DNA of 64,000 nt from Kordia antarctica (lineage in GTDB: Bacteria; Bacteroidota; Bacteroidia; Flavobacteriales; Flavobacteriaceae), in NCBI RefSeq assembly GCF_009901525.1, contig NZ_CP019288.1, forward strand, positions 2,013,501-2,077,500, in the 5' to 3' direction. Shown piece by piece: positions 12,401 to 21,363 of the stretch; the stretch's first letter is position 1, and each line of letters starts with the position of its first letter. The notes below the pieces were generated by a model. The model had not been told where the DNA came from, made no database searches, and was given only the letters and a program-made list of their open reading frames with translations. A program made the position numbers and the translations under genes.

Positions 12401-12912
12401 TCTGCGCCATCTTCAATATTTCCTGATGTCGCTGAAGCTTGAATTGGTCCTGCTAAGTTTGTTCCTAAATTATGATTATTATTACCGTTGCTTACAATAG
12501 CAAGATGATCCAAAAACGGATCGCCTAAATCATTGTTTTGCCAAGTATCAAATTCGACAGCTAATGAGTTATTAATACCTTCGTAGCCCATTCCTCCACC
12601 AGGATTCCCAATTTCGGGTGTTGCTGTATTTTTTAGAATGAATGTAATTCCGTCTGCTCCATTTGCATCATTTGTACCGAAAAAACCTCTGAATTCAATG
12701 ATGAAATCATTCGTCATATCAATTGGTGCACCATACCAAACGGCTCCAGACTGAAAGTTTACATTTTCTGTAATTTCAAAGCAATCACCTCCAATATCAT
12801 TTGCACTTCCAATCAAAGTTGGCATTAGTTGTGCATTTAGTTGAAAGCAAAATAGGGCAAAGAATATTGATATAAAATTACTTGTCCTATTTATGTTTTT
12901 TGTTAAAATCAT
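6493..12912 (-). CDS. Giant T9SS adhesin B: L-type lectin head, repeat stalk, type B sorting domain
   Basis: This 2139-residue secreted protein has a signal peptide ending near FQLNAQ. Residues about 28-245 resemble a bacterial L-type lectin domain (ADGITFILKN, SLAVEFDTWQN, DHLAIVSNGNN, then IRIEWTALTTTIDVYFD), suggesting carbohydrate binding. An Ig-like segment with SICEGETV follows. About 16 repeats of CDDxxxDGxxxFDL type fill residues 315-1930; two Cys per repeat suggest a disulfide each, and the Asp clusters suggest calcium binding (inference). Near residue 2051 a gliding-motility-associated type B C-terminal domain begins (FFTPNGDEYHPTWN, RIYIFDRYGKLLKQI, GWDGTYNG), which directs export and attachment by T9SS. 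It starts 33 bp after adhesin C, so co-transcription is likely. It contains a 579-bp internal tandem duplication. Confidence 0.95.
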   Translation of the reverse strand: MILTKNINRTSNFISIFFALFCFQLNAQLMPTLIGSANDIGGDCFEITENVNFQSGAVWYGAPIDMTNDFIIEFRGFFGTNDANGADGITFILKNTATPEIGNPGGGMGYEGINNSLAVEFDTWQNNDLGDPFLDHLAIVSNGNNNHNLGTNLAGPIQASATSGNIEDGAEHIIRIEWTALTTTIDVYFDCALRLSYSGDIVNTLFSGNTNAFFGFTGSTGGSTNLQRVCFDYVSFANILSLDDQSICEGETVNTIDATITGATSYTWIPVTGVSNPIIPNPTFTPTTTTTYTVNIANSCAEIIQESFTITVNPIPTANTIADFSVCDDASNDGIEMFDFTTLDATVLGTQDPTMFTVTYHVSQTNADADINALTFPYTNTAQCEQIFVRVENNSNTTCYDTTNFEICINNQPIANQPNDMNSCDSDGNGTEDYDFTTQLSDILGTQNAADFNITFHANNTDATNDMNPLPTMYTGTNGETIFVRIESTLTNNDCFAITSFQILFEASPIANTIADFSVCDDISNDGTEMFDFTTLDATVLGTQDPTMFTVTYHLSQTNADAGINALTFPYTNTAQCEQIFVRIENNSNTTCYDTTNFEICVNYQPIANQPNDMNSCDSDGNGTEEYDFTTQLSDILGAQNAADFNITFHASNTDATNDINPLPTMYTGNNGETIFVRIESTLTNNDCFAITSFQILFEASPIANTIADFSVCDDASNDGIEMFDFTTLDATVLGTQDPTMFMVTYHVSQTNADADINALTFPYTNTAQCEQIFVRVENNSNTTCYDTTNFEICVNNQPIANQPDDMFACDFDNNGMEIFDLSTQESTILDTQNPADLNITFHANQMDASNDVNPLATMYNGSNGETMFVRIESTETGNTCSATTSFDLLFDNPPVVNMPSDLIVCDDETSDGFTAIDLNVRSAEIVNNQPGFSVQYYLTLADAENDTNPLAVPYTNTSNPQTVFVRVETGNSGCYETTTLNLSVTDAPTVFPATPLEYCDTDNDGFGIFNIRDSENEITGGMQMDIAVTYHETPEDADNNVNSLPDTYTNINAYNQTIYVRVENVLTGCFNVVPLALIVHDSPEIAGLDAVSLSECDDASADDIAQFDLTQSETDILNGEDPTTHTVRYYNTQANAIAGTVAGEINNTNAYSNIPPSPQIIWVRVEDMATDCFSITNLTLIVNELPVLTQLAGLETCDAISLNNGIEVFDLTSLAEQLLNNVPGISLQYYANMADLTSDTPIADPTMYSNTEIGVQTIFVKATNDTTGCENTITFDLRVNPLPSPTLNPSGMLDAETCDDDNDGFTAFDLDALINDIINNEPDVVYTFHETEADANNNLNVLPSPYTNIVMDSQTIYVLATNTVTGCFTVTPLQLNVIPIPVLPLNITDLEECDDADNLDGFAMFDLTETQTEIYGTQTPGNFTLSYHETEQDAIDDVSPIVNLTNYTNTTINQQTIWVRLEDNATDCYAIEDFDIIVVGPPVLVQPTAFSLCDDELSGDESDEISTFDLTEKYIEITGGNTSLTLTYYANQADLNSNTPITDPTAYQNVVNPQVIYIRATNAAGCTTDITMTLRVLPIPTPNTTPTILEACDDDSDGDATNGMLIFDLTQSEDEIVDNESNVSVSYHTTVEDANDDINPIANPMMYNVDMATANANGQVIIYVRVESDIQIDSNMLPCYKVVELPVVVNPLPVLTDIAFTYVFCEYDNDNVGQFDWDVVTASLDLLTTPQDVADFTVTYHPTVTDALAGTAALANGFENTTDPQTVFIRVVNDTTGCVNTNNIASLELSVEPIPTATAPPTYELCATDQADQDTAVFDLTSLDATIINGQMDMAVAYYENMADADADSNAIANATSYTNTSNPQTLFARVRQTITGCLSDPVIVMLQVNPLPVFSLPADDILCVNADTGIATDIRTIGSDFGAGFTYQWTTPSGTSTNATVTVDQAGTYSVIVTDGNNATNCTFDDSVSYQASSSPSILDIQVTTPAFADTHNVVATASGGSGSYEYQLDDGDWQVDGTFLDLQPGEHTVTVRDTNGCGELVRTFELIDFMQFFTPNGDEYHPTWNIIGLRNQPGARIYIFDRYGKLLKQISPAGQGWDGTYNGTPMPSADYWFKVEYVDPFSGTLKEFINHFSLKR
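10200..11950 (-). repeat. 579-bp tandem duplication inside adhesin B
   Basis: The segment gaaaaatcagcaattgtatt recurs at 10781, 11360 and 11939, exactly 579 bp apart. The unit encodes 193 residues, that is two stalk domains (FSVCDDxSNDG type followed by MNSCDSDGNGTE type). Two copies are nearly identical and a third at the low-coordinate end has diverged (MFACDFDNNG). The period is a multiple of three, so copy number can change without breaking the frame. Outer limits are approximate. Confidence 0.8.
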
Positions 12913-12945
12913 TGTCTTACGATTATATAAAACAAATATGCTAAA

Positions 12946-15900
12946 TTATCTCTTCAATGTAAAATGATTGATGAATTCTTTTGGCGAACCATCAAACGGA
13001 TCTACATATTCTACTTTGAACCAATAATCAGCTGATGGCATTGGTGTTCCGTTGTACGTTCCGTCCCAACCTTGTCCTGCTGGACTTATTTGCTTGAGAA
13101 GTTTTCCATATCTGTCAAAGATGTAAATCCTCGCACCTGGTTGATTTCTGAGTCCAATTATATTCCATGTCGGATGGTATTCATCTCCGTTTGGTGTAAA
13201 GAATTGCATAAAGTCGATTAGCTCGAATGTTCTTACAAGTTCGCCACAACCGTTATTGTCTCTAACTGTTACGGTATGTTCGCCTGGTTGTAAGTCTAGG
13301 AATGTTCCATCTAGTTGCCAATCGCCGTCATCTAATTGATATTCGTAACTACCTGATCCGCCACTAGCGGTTGCAACAACATTGTGTGTATCTGCAAAAG
13401 CTGGTGTGGTAACTTGTATGTCTAGTATACTTGGTGCTGATGACGCCTGATACGTTACACTATCATCAAAAGTACAATTGGTTGCGTTGTTTCCGTCAGT
13501 TACAATTACGCTATACGTTCCTGCTTGATCTACAGTAACTGTTGCGTTTGCGGAAGTCCCACTTGGTGTTGTCCACTGATACGTGAATCCTGCGCCAAAG
13601 TCTGAACCTATTGTTCTGATTTCTGTTGCCAATCCTGTAGTTGCATCTACACACAGAATATCATCTGCTGGCAAGCTAAATACTGGTAATGGATTTACTT
13701 GTAACATTACTAGTATTGGATCGGATAAACAACCAGTAATCGTTTGTCTCACTCTCGCAAATAGTGTTTGCGGATTTGAAGTGTTTGTATAACTCGTTGC
13801 ATTTGCAATTGCATTGATATCTGCGTCTGCATCTACCATATTTTCATAATACGCTACTGCCATGTCCATTTGCCCGTTTATGATTGTAGCATCAAGCGAA
13901 GTTAAATCAAATACGGCGGTATCTTGATCTGCCTGATCTGTTGCACAAAGTTCATAGGTTGGTGGCGCAGTTGCCGTTGGAATTGGTTCTACACTGAGCT
14001 CCAAACTTGCAATGTTATTGGTGTTTACACATCCTGTAGTTGTATTTACTACGCGAATGAAAACCGTTTGTGGATCGGTTGTGTTTTCAAATCCGTTGGC
14101 TAATGCGCCTGTTCCAGCTAAAGCATCTGCCACAGTTGGATGATAGGTTACTGTAAAGTCTGCTACATCTTGCGGAGTTGTTAATAAATCTAGCGAAGCT
14201 GTAACAACATCCCAATCAAATTGACCTACATTATCATTGTCATATTCACAAAATACATAGGTAAAAGCAATATCTGTTAGCACTGGAAGTGGATTTACCA
14301 CAACTGGTAATTCTACCACTTTATAACATGGAAGCATGTTGCTATCAATCTGAATATCACTTTCTACTCGCACATAGATAATGACTTGTCCGTTTGCATT
14401 GGCTGTTGCCATGTCCACATTGTACATCATTGGATTAGCAATTGGATTGATGTCATCATTCGCATCTTCAACCGTTGTGTGGTAACTTACGCTCACATTA
14501 CTTTCATTGTCTACAATTTCATCTTCTGATTGAGTTAAATCGAAAATAAGCATTCCGTTAGTTGCATCTCCATCGCTGTCGTCATCACACGCTTCTAAGA
14601 TTGTTGGCGTTGTGTTTGGCGTTGGAATTGGAAGTACACGAAGTGTCATGGTAATATCTGTGGTACATCCTGCCGAATTGGCTGCTTGAATGTAAATCAC
14701 TTGCGGATTCGTTACGTTTTGATACGCTGTTGGATCTGCAATTGGTGTATCACTGTTTAAGTCTGCTTGATTTGCATAATAGGTAAGAGTTAAACTCGTA
14801 TTACCACCTGTGATTTCGATGTATTTTTCAGTAAGATCGAAGGTTGAAATTTCATCACTTTCATCGCCGCTTAATTCATCATCACACAATGAAAAAGCTG
14901 TTGGTTGTACAAGTACTGGAGGACCAACTACAATGATATCAAAACTTTCAATTGCGTAACAATCCGTTGCATTGTCTTCTAATCGTACCCAAATGGTTTG
15001 TTGATTGACTACTGTGTTTGTATAGTTTGTAAGGTTTACAATTGGTGAAACATCATCAATGGCATCTTGTTCAGTTTCGTGATAGCTTAGCGTGAAGTTT
15101 CCTGGCGTTTGTGTTCCGTAGATTTCTGTTTGAGTTTCGGTAAGATCGAACATTGCAAAACCATCTAAACTGTTTGCATCATCACATTCTTCTAAGTCTG
15201 TAATATTTAATGGCAATACCGGAATTGGAATTACATTTAATTGCAATGGAGTTACCGTGAAACAGCCAGTAACGGTATTAGTCGCCAAGACATAAATCGT
15301 TTGACTATCCATGACAATGTTTGTATATGGACTCGGTAAAACGTTTAAGTTATTGTTCGCGTCAGCTTCTGTTTCATGAAAAGTGTACACCACATCTGGT
15401 TCGTTGTTGATAATGTCATTGATTAATGCATCTAAATCAAAAGCAGTAAAACCATCATTGTCATCATCACACGTTTCTGCGTCTAGCATTCCACTTGGAT
15501 TTAGTGTTGGACTTGGCAGTGGATTTACTCTAAGATCAAAAGTAATTGTGTTTTCACAGCCTGTAGTATCGTTCGTCGCTTTTACAAAAATGGTTTGTAC
15601 GCCAATTTCTGTATTGCTATACATGGTTGGCGTAGCAATTGGCGCATCGTTGGTTAAATCAGCCATGTTTGCATAGTATTGCAAGCTGATTCCAGGAACG
15701 TTGTTGAGTAATTGTTCTGCTAATGAAGTTAAATCAAAAACTTCAATTCCGTTGTTTAAAGAAATCGCATCACACGTTTCTAATCCTGCAAGTTGCGTCA
15801 GTACTGGAAGCTCGTTTACAATCAGTGTTAGATTTGTAATACTAAAACAATCTGTCGCCATATCTTCCACACGAACCCAAATGATTTGTGGACTTGGTGG

Positions 15901-18900
15901 AATGTTGCTGTAAGCGTTTGTGTTGTTAATTTCTCCTGCGACAGTTCCCGCAATAGCGTTTGCTTGGGTATTATAATAGCGAACCGTATGCGTTGTTGGA
16001 TCTTCTCCATTTAGAATGTCTGTTTCACTTTGGGTGAGGTCGAACTGCGCAATATCATCTGCGGAAGCGTCATCACATTCTGATAAACTTACCGCGTCTA
16101 ACCCAGCAATTTCTGGAGAATCATGCACGATTAAAGCAAGTGGAACTACATTGAAACAACCTGTAATTACATTTTCTACACGAACATAAATTGTTTGATT
16201 GTATGCGTTGATATTTGTATATGTATCAGCAAGTGGATTCACATCATTGTCTGCATCTTCTGGAGTTTCGTGGTAAGTAACTGTTACCTGACCTGGAATG
16301 ACGCCGCCTGTAACTTCACTTTCTGTACTTCGAATGTTAAAGATTCCGAAACCATCGTTGTCTGTGTCGCAGTATTCTAAAGGTGTTGCTGGAAAAACCG
16401 CAGGCGTATCATTGATGTTTACGGTAAGTTGTGTGGTATTATGACAACCAGTATTGATATCTTCTACACGAACAAAAACAGTATATGTAGTTGGTGTAGC
16501 TGTATTTTCATAAGGCATTACAAGCGCATTGACATCGCCATCTGCATCGCCTTGCGTTAAGTGATAGGATACATTTAAGTCTGGATTAGAAGCTGTAATT
16601 TCATCATTTTTAACCGTCAAATCTGTTGGTGCTATTCCGTCTGCTGTTTCATCGTCACACGCTTCTAACGTAGTAGGTGTTACTACTACTGGCAACGGCG
16701 GAACTTGCAATTCAAAGTTTCCTACTTGCACACATCCAAGTGGATTTACCGCGCGAACCCAAATAAGTTGCCCGTCTGTACCATTTACATTGGTAACAGC
16801 ACCCATATTTGTATCTGCGTCTATTTCTGTCAAATGATACGTAATGGTTAAGCCAACTTGTCCGTTTTCCACAGTAGTGGTATGCATCGTTAAATCAAAC
16901 ATTTCCATCATGTCGCCTGGATTGTTAAAATCACACGCAATCATTGGTGGAATGTTATCTAGGTTTGGAAGTGGATCTACAATAAGTGTTACTTCTACAA
17001 CATCAAAACAACCTGTTATATTATCTTCTACACGTGCATAAATAATTTGTAATGAAGGTGTTGTTGTTGTGTATAAACCTACTATTTCTGTTCCTGCAAC
17101 GCCAGCTTGCGCTACTGTCTCATCTTCATAATAGGTTACCGTAGCAGTTCCTGCCAAAGCTCCTAATATTTCAGCATCTTTGGTTGACAAGTCAAAAGTT
17201 CCAAGTCCATTGGTATCATTTCCGTCAGAATCATCACATACGCTATACGGTGTTGGTGTGTTAGCCGTGATACTTGGATTTACTTGCAAGTCTAAAGTAG
17301 AAGTATTGGCACAACCTGTAACCGTATTTACGATACGAATATGCACCGTTTGCATGTTTATCGTTGTATTGGTATACGGAGAAGCAAGTGCTGTTCCGAC
17401 TCCAGTTTGTGCTTCGCCTGGCGTTTCGTAATAGGTAATTGCCATTGCATCCGTAGAAGTTTGTCCCGCTAGGATTTCTGCATCAGCATCTGTTAATGTA
17501 AAAGGAGCAAATCCGTCGCCATCATCATCACATTCTTGTAACATTGTTGGTATTACCGGAATTGGTAATGGATTGACAGTTATTTGGAAACTCGTTGTTG
17601 CAGCACATATATTTGTTGCATCGGAACTTGTAACGCTTACATATATTGTTTCTGTTGGATTCGTATTTGTATACGTTGTTGGTAATGGATTTGTGTTTGT
17701 ATCTGCATCTGCTTGTGTAGCATGGAAGTTTACATCTATCAGCAAAGGATCTTGTGCTCCACTGATTGCTGGAATTTGCATTGTGAAATCAAATGTTTCA
17801 GTTCCGTCATTAGAAGCATCATCACACACAATCATATCTGCGGGTTGCGCAGCAGTTGGTTGATAATCTACACAGATTTCGAAATTCGTAGTATCAAAAC
17901 ATGTAGCATTTGTAGTGTTTGCTATACGTACATAAATTTGTTCACAAGGATTTGTATTTGAGTATGGAACTGCTAAAGGGTTTGCTCCTGAATCAGCATC
18001 TGCTTGTGAAGCGTGATATGTAATTGTATATAAGGCAGCATTTTGTGTTCCTAATACTGCAGTTTCTTGTGCTACAAAGTCAAATATTGCTGTTCCGTCA
18101 TTAGTATCATCATCACAAACGGTAATATCCGCAACCACATTTGCTATTGGCAACACGTCAACTACTACGTTAAATTGCGTTGTAGACACACAACTTGTTG
18201 CATTATTTTGTACTCTCACTACAATTAGGTCCGAAGGACTCATATTCGGGTACATTGAAGGTAAAGGATTTGCATTTGCGTTTGCGTCTGCAGTACTTCC
18301 GTGATAACTTATGGTAAAGTCAGCAGGATTTTGCGCTCCTAATATAGTGGGAAGTTGTGAATCTAAATCAAATGTTTCTACGCCATCATTAGAAGCATCA
18401 TCACAAACAACCATATCTGGTGCTGTAGTTAGTGTTGGCTCAGGATTTAAGATTAAGTCAAAAGATGTTACCGCAAAACAGGTAGCACTGTTGTTATCTT
18501 GAACTCTGATATAAATATCATCAATTGGTGCTGTTGTATTTGTATGTAAACATGGAAGTGGATTCAGGTTTGCATCTGCATCAGCTTGTGTATCATGATA
18601 TGAAACCGTATAGTCAGCAGGATCTTGTGTTCCTAATGCTAAAGCAGATTGCGAACATAAGTCAAATTCTTCTAAACCATCATTTCCAATGTCACATGCT
18701 ACTAAATCTGGCACTACATTCGCCGTTGTATTTCCTATGTTTAATGTGAACGATTCTGTTTGAAAACAATCAACAGCAGTTGTTCCTGTGTAAGATATTC
18801 TTATAAAAATAACTTCTCCATTAGTTCCCGAATATGCTTGTGCTTGTGCAAGTGTTAAAGCTCCTGTTCCTGCATCTGCATCCGCTTGCGATAGATGATA

Positions 18901-20559
18901 GGTAACTTCCATATCAGTAGTATCTGCAATTGGTGCTAATACTTGTGCTGTATTTACAGTTAAATCAAATATTTCTGTAGCATTGTTAGAACATACAGAT
19001 AAGTTTGAAGCTGGTGCATTGTTAATTTCTAGAGCTACATCAATACAAACTGTTTCTGTGTATGTACATCCTAAATCATCTACTGCTTCATATGTGTAAC
19101 AGTGTTGCCCTGGCGTTGTTGGTTGCACTGTAATTACGTTTCCTGTTGTATCTGTAATAGATGCATCTGGTAGCCACATTTCTGAATCAATTACAGGTGT
19201 AAATGATTCATCTGCTGGTAAAATAGAAGGATCAAAATCTAATCCCCAACTAAAAATATAGCCGTTATCAATACCTATATTATCTGTAACTCTTATTGTC
19301 CAACTTCCATTTAATGGACTTCCAATAAGATCATCAAAACCATTTCCATCTATTGGCAAATATGTTCCTGGCTGCCATGAATTTCCTGGAGGATTTGATC
19401 CTGCAGTAACTGTAGGTGCGCCTGCGGCAAGTACTTGAGTTCCTGCTAATGAAAAACAATAATCTGCTCCTACTCCTGGAGCTGTACCATTATCATCATT
19501 AGCACCACCAAAATAAGTTCCACTACCCGATTGTAAAAATAAATCTGCTTCTTGCCCATTTGGACTTATAATAATAATATCTAAATCTCCAGAGTATGAA
19601 TGCTCAATGTTTAAACATATTCGAAATAATTCAGCTCCTGCTGTTAACGTTTGTCCTGAATCAAAACAATCTACCACAACTGATGTTTCATACGAAACTC
19701 CGTTTCCATCTGGTAAAAAAGTCTGTCCACTTACTGGAGGTGTACATTGTACAATATATGGTGTCGGTGTTACGACTCCTGAAATTGTTGTATTATCACC
19801 AAAACAAATAAAATCATCCGTTGCTTGAGTTCCAGCAAAACTTGGTGTTGTCGAAACTCGTACTATTTGATTTATAAGGTTATCATTGGTACAATTGTTT
19901 GTATCTGTAATATTTAAGTTTACAATGTATGCTCCTGCATCTGGATATGTGTGTGTTACTACTTGTCCCATTTCAGATGTACCATCGCCAAAATCCCATT
20001 GATATTGTGCGCCTGTACCATCTGATGTAAAAGTACCACTTCCGTTAAAAGTAACGGAATCTCCTTGACATAGTTCAATGATATCATTTGTGTCTGCCGC
20101 AGGAATTGAAGAATCTATTTGTGAATTAATTGTTTGACAAGGCGTCACACATGAAATATCTGCCGCCCAACCAATGTTTACACCTGCTGCATCCGAAATA
20201 AATTCTATAGTAATACAACCTGAAGTGTTTGAATTTGTTGCAATTACAGTTCCCGGACTTACTGTTCCAGTAAATGCTCCAAATTGCGGTGCCGTGGTAT
20301 CATCGCCGTCGTAGATATTCATGAAGTCACTCATGTCTTGCAATCCAAATGATGTAAATACCAATTGAACCTTATCTCCTGCATTATCAGGACATATGGT
20401 CATTACAAAGTTTTCGTCGTTTGAATATTGTCCTGCGCCGCCGCCGCCAGTATCTAAAAATGTACCTTGACATATATTAAAGGTACCATTTTCAATGATG
20501 ACATTTTGTGCGAAACAAAATAGTGGTGCTATAAGAAGTAAGAGAACTAATTTTTTCAT
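12946..20559 (-). CDS. Giant T9SS adhesin C: CUB, PKD and P-domain head, repeat stalk, type B sorting domain
   Basis: This 2537-residue protein has a signal peptide ending at FCFAQ. Residues about 20-135 resemble a CUB domain (DFMNIYDGDDTTAPQFG, CITIEFISDA). A PKD domain follows (YQWDFGDGTSEMG, VTHTYPDAGAYIVNL), then a proprotein convertase P-domain at about 275-460 (HSYSGDLDIIIISPNG, GSWTIRVTDNIG). About 18 stalk repeats with a CDDxxxDG start continue to about residue 2330. A SprB-like segment (TASGGSGSYEYQLDDG) and a type B sorting domain (FFTPNGDEYHPTWN) end the protein. The head lacks a protease domain, so the P-domain is probably a binding module. The gene starts 9 bp after a small secreted-protein gene and is followed after 33 bp by adhesin B. 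Confidence 0.95.
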   Translation of the reverse strand: MKKLVLLLLIAPLFCFAQNVIIENGTFNICQGTFLDTGGGGAGQYSNDENFVMTICPDNAGDKVQLVFTSFGLQDMSDFMNIYDGDDTTAPQFGAFTGTVSPGTVIATNSNTSGCITIEFISDAAGVNIGWAADISCVTPCQTINSQIDSSIPAADTNDIIELCQGDSVTFNGSGTFTSDGTGAQYQWDFGDGTSEMGQVVTHTYPDAGAYIVNLNITDTNNCTNDNLINQIVRVSTTPSFAGTQATDDFICFGDNTTISGVVTPTPYIVQCTPPVSGQTFLPDGNGVSYETSVVVDCFDSGQTLTAGAELFRICLNIEHSYSGDLDIIIISPNGQEADLFLQSGSGTYFGGANDDNGTAPGVGADYCFSLAGTQVLAAGAPTVTAGSNPPGNSWQPGTYLPIDGNGFDDLIGSPLNGSWTIRVTDNIGIDNGYIFSWGLDFDPSILPADESFTPVIDSEMWLPDASITDTTGNVITVQPTTPGQHCYTYEAVDDLGCTYTETVCIDVALEINNAPASNLSVCSNNATEIFDLTVNTAQVLAPIADTTDMEVTYHLSQADADAGTGALTLAQAQAYSGTNGEVIFIRISYTGTTAVDCFQTESFTLNIGNTTANVVPDLVACDIGNDGLEEFDLCSQSALALGTQDPADYTVSYHDTQADADANLNPLPCLHTNTTAPIDDIYIRVQDNNSATCFAVTSFDLILNPEPTLTTAPDMVVCDDASNDGVETFDLDSQLPTILGAQNPADFTISYHGSTADANANANPLPSMYPNMSPSDLIVVRVQNNATSCVSTTQFNVVVDVLPIANVVADITVCDDDTNDGTAIFDFVAQETAVLGTQNAALYTITYHASQADADSGANPLAVPYSNTNPCEQIYVRIANTTNATCFDTTNFEICVDYQPTAAQPADMIVCDDASNDGTETFDFTMQIPAISGAQDPLLIDVNFHATQADADTNTNPLPTTYTNTNPTETIYVSVTSSDATNICAATTSFQITVNPLPIPVIPTMLQECDDDGDGFAPFTLTDADAEILAGQTSTDAMAITYYETPGEAQTGVGTALASPYTNTTINMQTVHIRIVNTVTGCANTSTLDLQVNPSITANTPTPYSVCDDSDGNDTNGLGTFDLSTKDAEILGALAGTATVTYYEDETVAQAGVAGTEIVGLYTTTTPSLQIIYARVEDNITGCFDVVEVTLIVDPLPNLDNIPPMIACDFNNPGDMMEMFDLTMHTTTVENGQVGLTITYHLTEIDADTNMGAVTNVNGTDGQLIWVRAVNPLGCVQVGNFELQVPPLPVVVTPTTLEACDDETADGIAPTDLTVKNDEITASNPDLNVSYHLTQGDADGDVNALVMPYENTATPTTYTVFVRVEDINTGCHNTTQLTVNINDTPAVFPATPLEYCDTDNDGFGIFNIRSTESEVTGGVIPGQVTVTYHETPEDADNDVNPLADTYTNINAYNQTIYVRVENVITGCFNVVPLALIVHDSPEIAGLDAVSLSECDDASADDIAQFDLTQSETDILNGEDPTTHTVRYYNTQANAIAGTVAGEINNTNAYSNIPPSPQIIWVRVEDMATDCFSITNLTLIVNELPVLTQLAGLETCDAISLNNGIEVFDLTSLAEQLLNNVPGISLQYYANMADLTNDAPIATPTMYSNTEIGVQTIFVKATNDTTGCENTITFDLRVNPLPSPTLNPSGMLDAETCDDDNDGFTAFDLDALINDIINNEPDVVYTFHETEADANNNLNVLPSPYTNIVMDSQTIYVLATNTVTGCFTVTPLQLNVIPIPVLPLNITDLEECDDANSLDGFAMFDLTETQTEIYGTQTPGNFTLSYHETEQDAIDDVSPIVNLTNYTNTVVNQQTIWVRLEDNATDCYAIESFDIIVVGPPVLVQPTAFSLCDDELSGDESDEISTFDLTEKYIEITGGNTSLTLTYYANQADLNSDTPIADPTAYQNVTNPQVIYIQAANSAGCTTDITMTLRVLPIPTPNTTPTILEACDDDSDGDATNGMLIFDLTQSEDEIVDNESNVSVSYHTTVEDANDDINPIANPMMYNVDMATANANGQVIIYVRVESDIQIDSNMLPCYKVVELPVVVNPLPVLTDIAFTYVFCEYDNDNVGQFDWDVVTASLDLLTTPQDVADFTVTYHPTVADALAGTGALANGFENTTDPQTVFIRVVNTTTGCVNTNNIASLELSVEPIPTATAPPTYELCATDQADQDTAVFDLTSLDATIINGQMDMAVAYYENMVDADADINAIANATSYTNTSNPQTLFARVRQTITGCLSDPILVMLQVNPLPVFSLPADDILCVDATTGLATEIRTIGSDFGAGFTYQWTTPSGTSANATVTVDQAGTYSVIVTDGNNATNCTFDDSVTYQASSAPSILDIQVTTPAFADTHNVVATASGGSGSYEYQLDDGDWQLDGTFLDLQPGEHTVTVRDNNGCGELVRTFELIDFMQFFTPNGDEYHPTWNIIGLRNQPGARIYIFDRYGKLLKQISPAGQGWDGTYNGTPMPSADYWFKVEYVDPFDGSPKEFINHFTLKR
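13280..17500 (-). repeat. Long near-identical block shared by adhesins C and A
   Basis: Positions 1 to about 4220 and 13280 to about 17500 align at a constant offset of 13279 bp. Opposite-strand translations are identical over at least 2916-3101/16195-16380 and 3565-3762/16844-17041, meaning even silent sites agree. Beyond about 4220 the two copies diverge quickly. Adhesin B shares the part nearer the C-terminus at a constant offset of 6826 bp from A. This points to recent duplication or ongoing gene conversion. The outer limit is approximate. Confidence 0.85.
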
Positions 20560-20568
20560 CTCTATGTT

Positions 20569-21003
20569 TTAGTTTTGAAGTTTAGGTTGTGGTTGTATGA
20601 TCAAAATATAGTCTGTATTATCAATTTGATAAATTCTAACAGAAGCTATATCAAAAAATGCTAACTTATATTTTAAAGGATTGAAATTGTTAATGTTAAA
20701 AGCAGCATCGTGTCGCAATGCACTATTATATGTGTTTAACATTCCTTGATCTGTAATTTTTGGAACTTTTTTTCCTTGAATTTCGGACTGTTTTACGATT
20801 TTCATTCGTTGAAGAATTAACTTTTTGAAAGCCTCGTAAAGATTTTTATTGGAAAAGATTACTTTCTGAGCCTGATCGCCATACACTTCGTTGATAAAAG
20901 TATCGACTTGCTGCTCTTTAAAATTGTAGTGATCATTCTTAGTTTGTGCATTTATACACAATCCTAAAAATAAGAACGTCATACATACATAGATTTTACG
21001 CAT
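20569..21003 (-). CDS. Small secreted protein at the head of the adhesin operon
   Basis: This 144-residue protein begins with a clear signal peptide (FLFLGLCINAQ) and has no other motif I recognise. The mature part is about 125 residues, with a basic helical middle (NLYEAFKKLILQRMKIV) and a C-terminal strand-rich part (VRIYQIDNTDYILIIQPQP). Its stop is 9 bp before adhesin C starts, so it is almost certainly the first gene of the same transcript. It could assist export or folding of the adhesins, but that rests on position only. It has no sorting domain. Confidence 0.8.
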   Translation of the reverse strand: MRKIYVCMTFLFLGLCINAQTKNDHYNFKEQQVDTFINEVYGDQAQKVIFSNKNLYEAFKKLILQRMKIVKQSEIQGKKVPKITDQGMLNTYNSALRHDAAFNINNFNPLKYKLAFFDIASVRIYQIDNTDYILIIQPQPKLQN

Positions 21004-21363
21004 AATTGTAATGATTGAATTCTAACGTTATTAATTTAAAATGAAGTGGTTACGATATTGGTAAAAACACTCCATCTTCTTTACATTATATATAACAACA
21101 ACACCTATGAAAACCCGACATTGTGTTAAAAAATTTATTTTGAGTTGCGGGAAATTAAGAAAATTTTATGATATATATAATTCTTTAACACATTTATTTA
21201 CGGCACGTTCCGCCAAATCATATTCAATAATTAATTATCTTTGTTGTCTTGTTAAATTTTGAAAAAAAATGTGCAATGAACCTTTCATATTGCAAAGTTT
21301 CAAATCTTATATATTATTGATTACTTGTACTACATTTTTTATACGTAAAGAAATACTGAATAG
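21004..21363. promoter_or_regulatory. Divergent intergenic region between the adhesin operon and folE
   Basis: This 360-bp AT-rich stretch separates the start of the minus-strand adhesin operon from folE. TATCTTTG at 21236-21243 fits the Bacteroidota -7 box TAnnTTTG for plus-strand transcription, giving folE a 5' leader of roughly 115 nt. I did not find a convincing matched -33 TTG or a clear promoter for the adhesin side. No ORF or structured RNA is evident. Confidence 0.4.
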
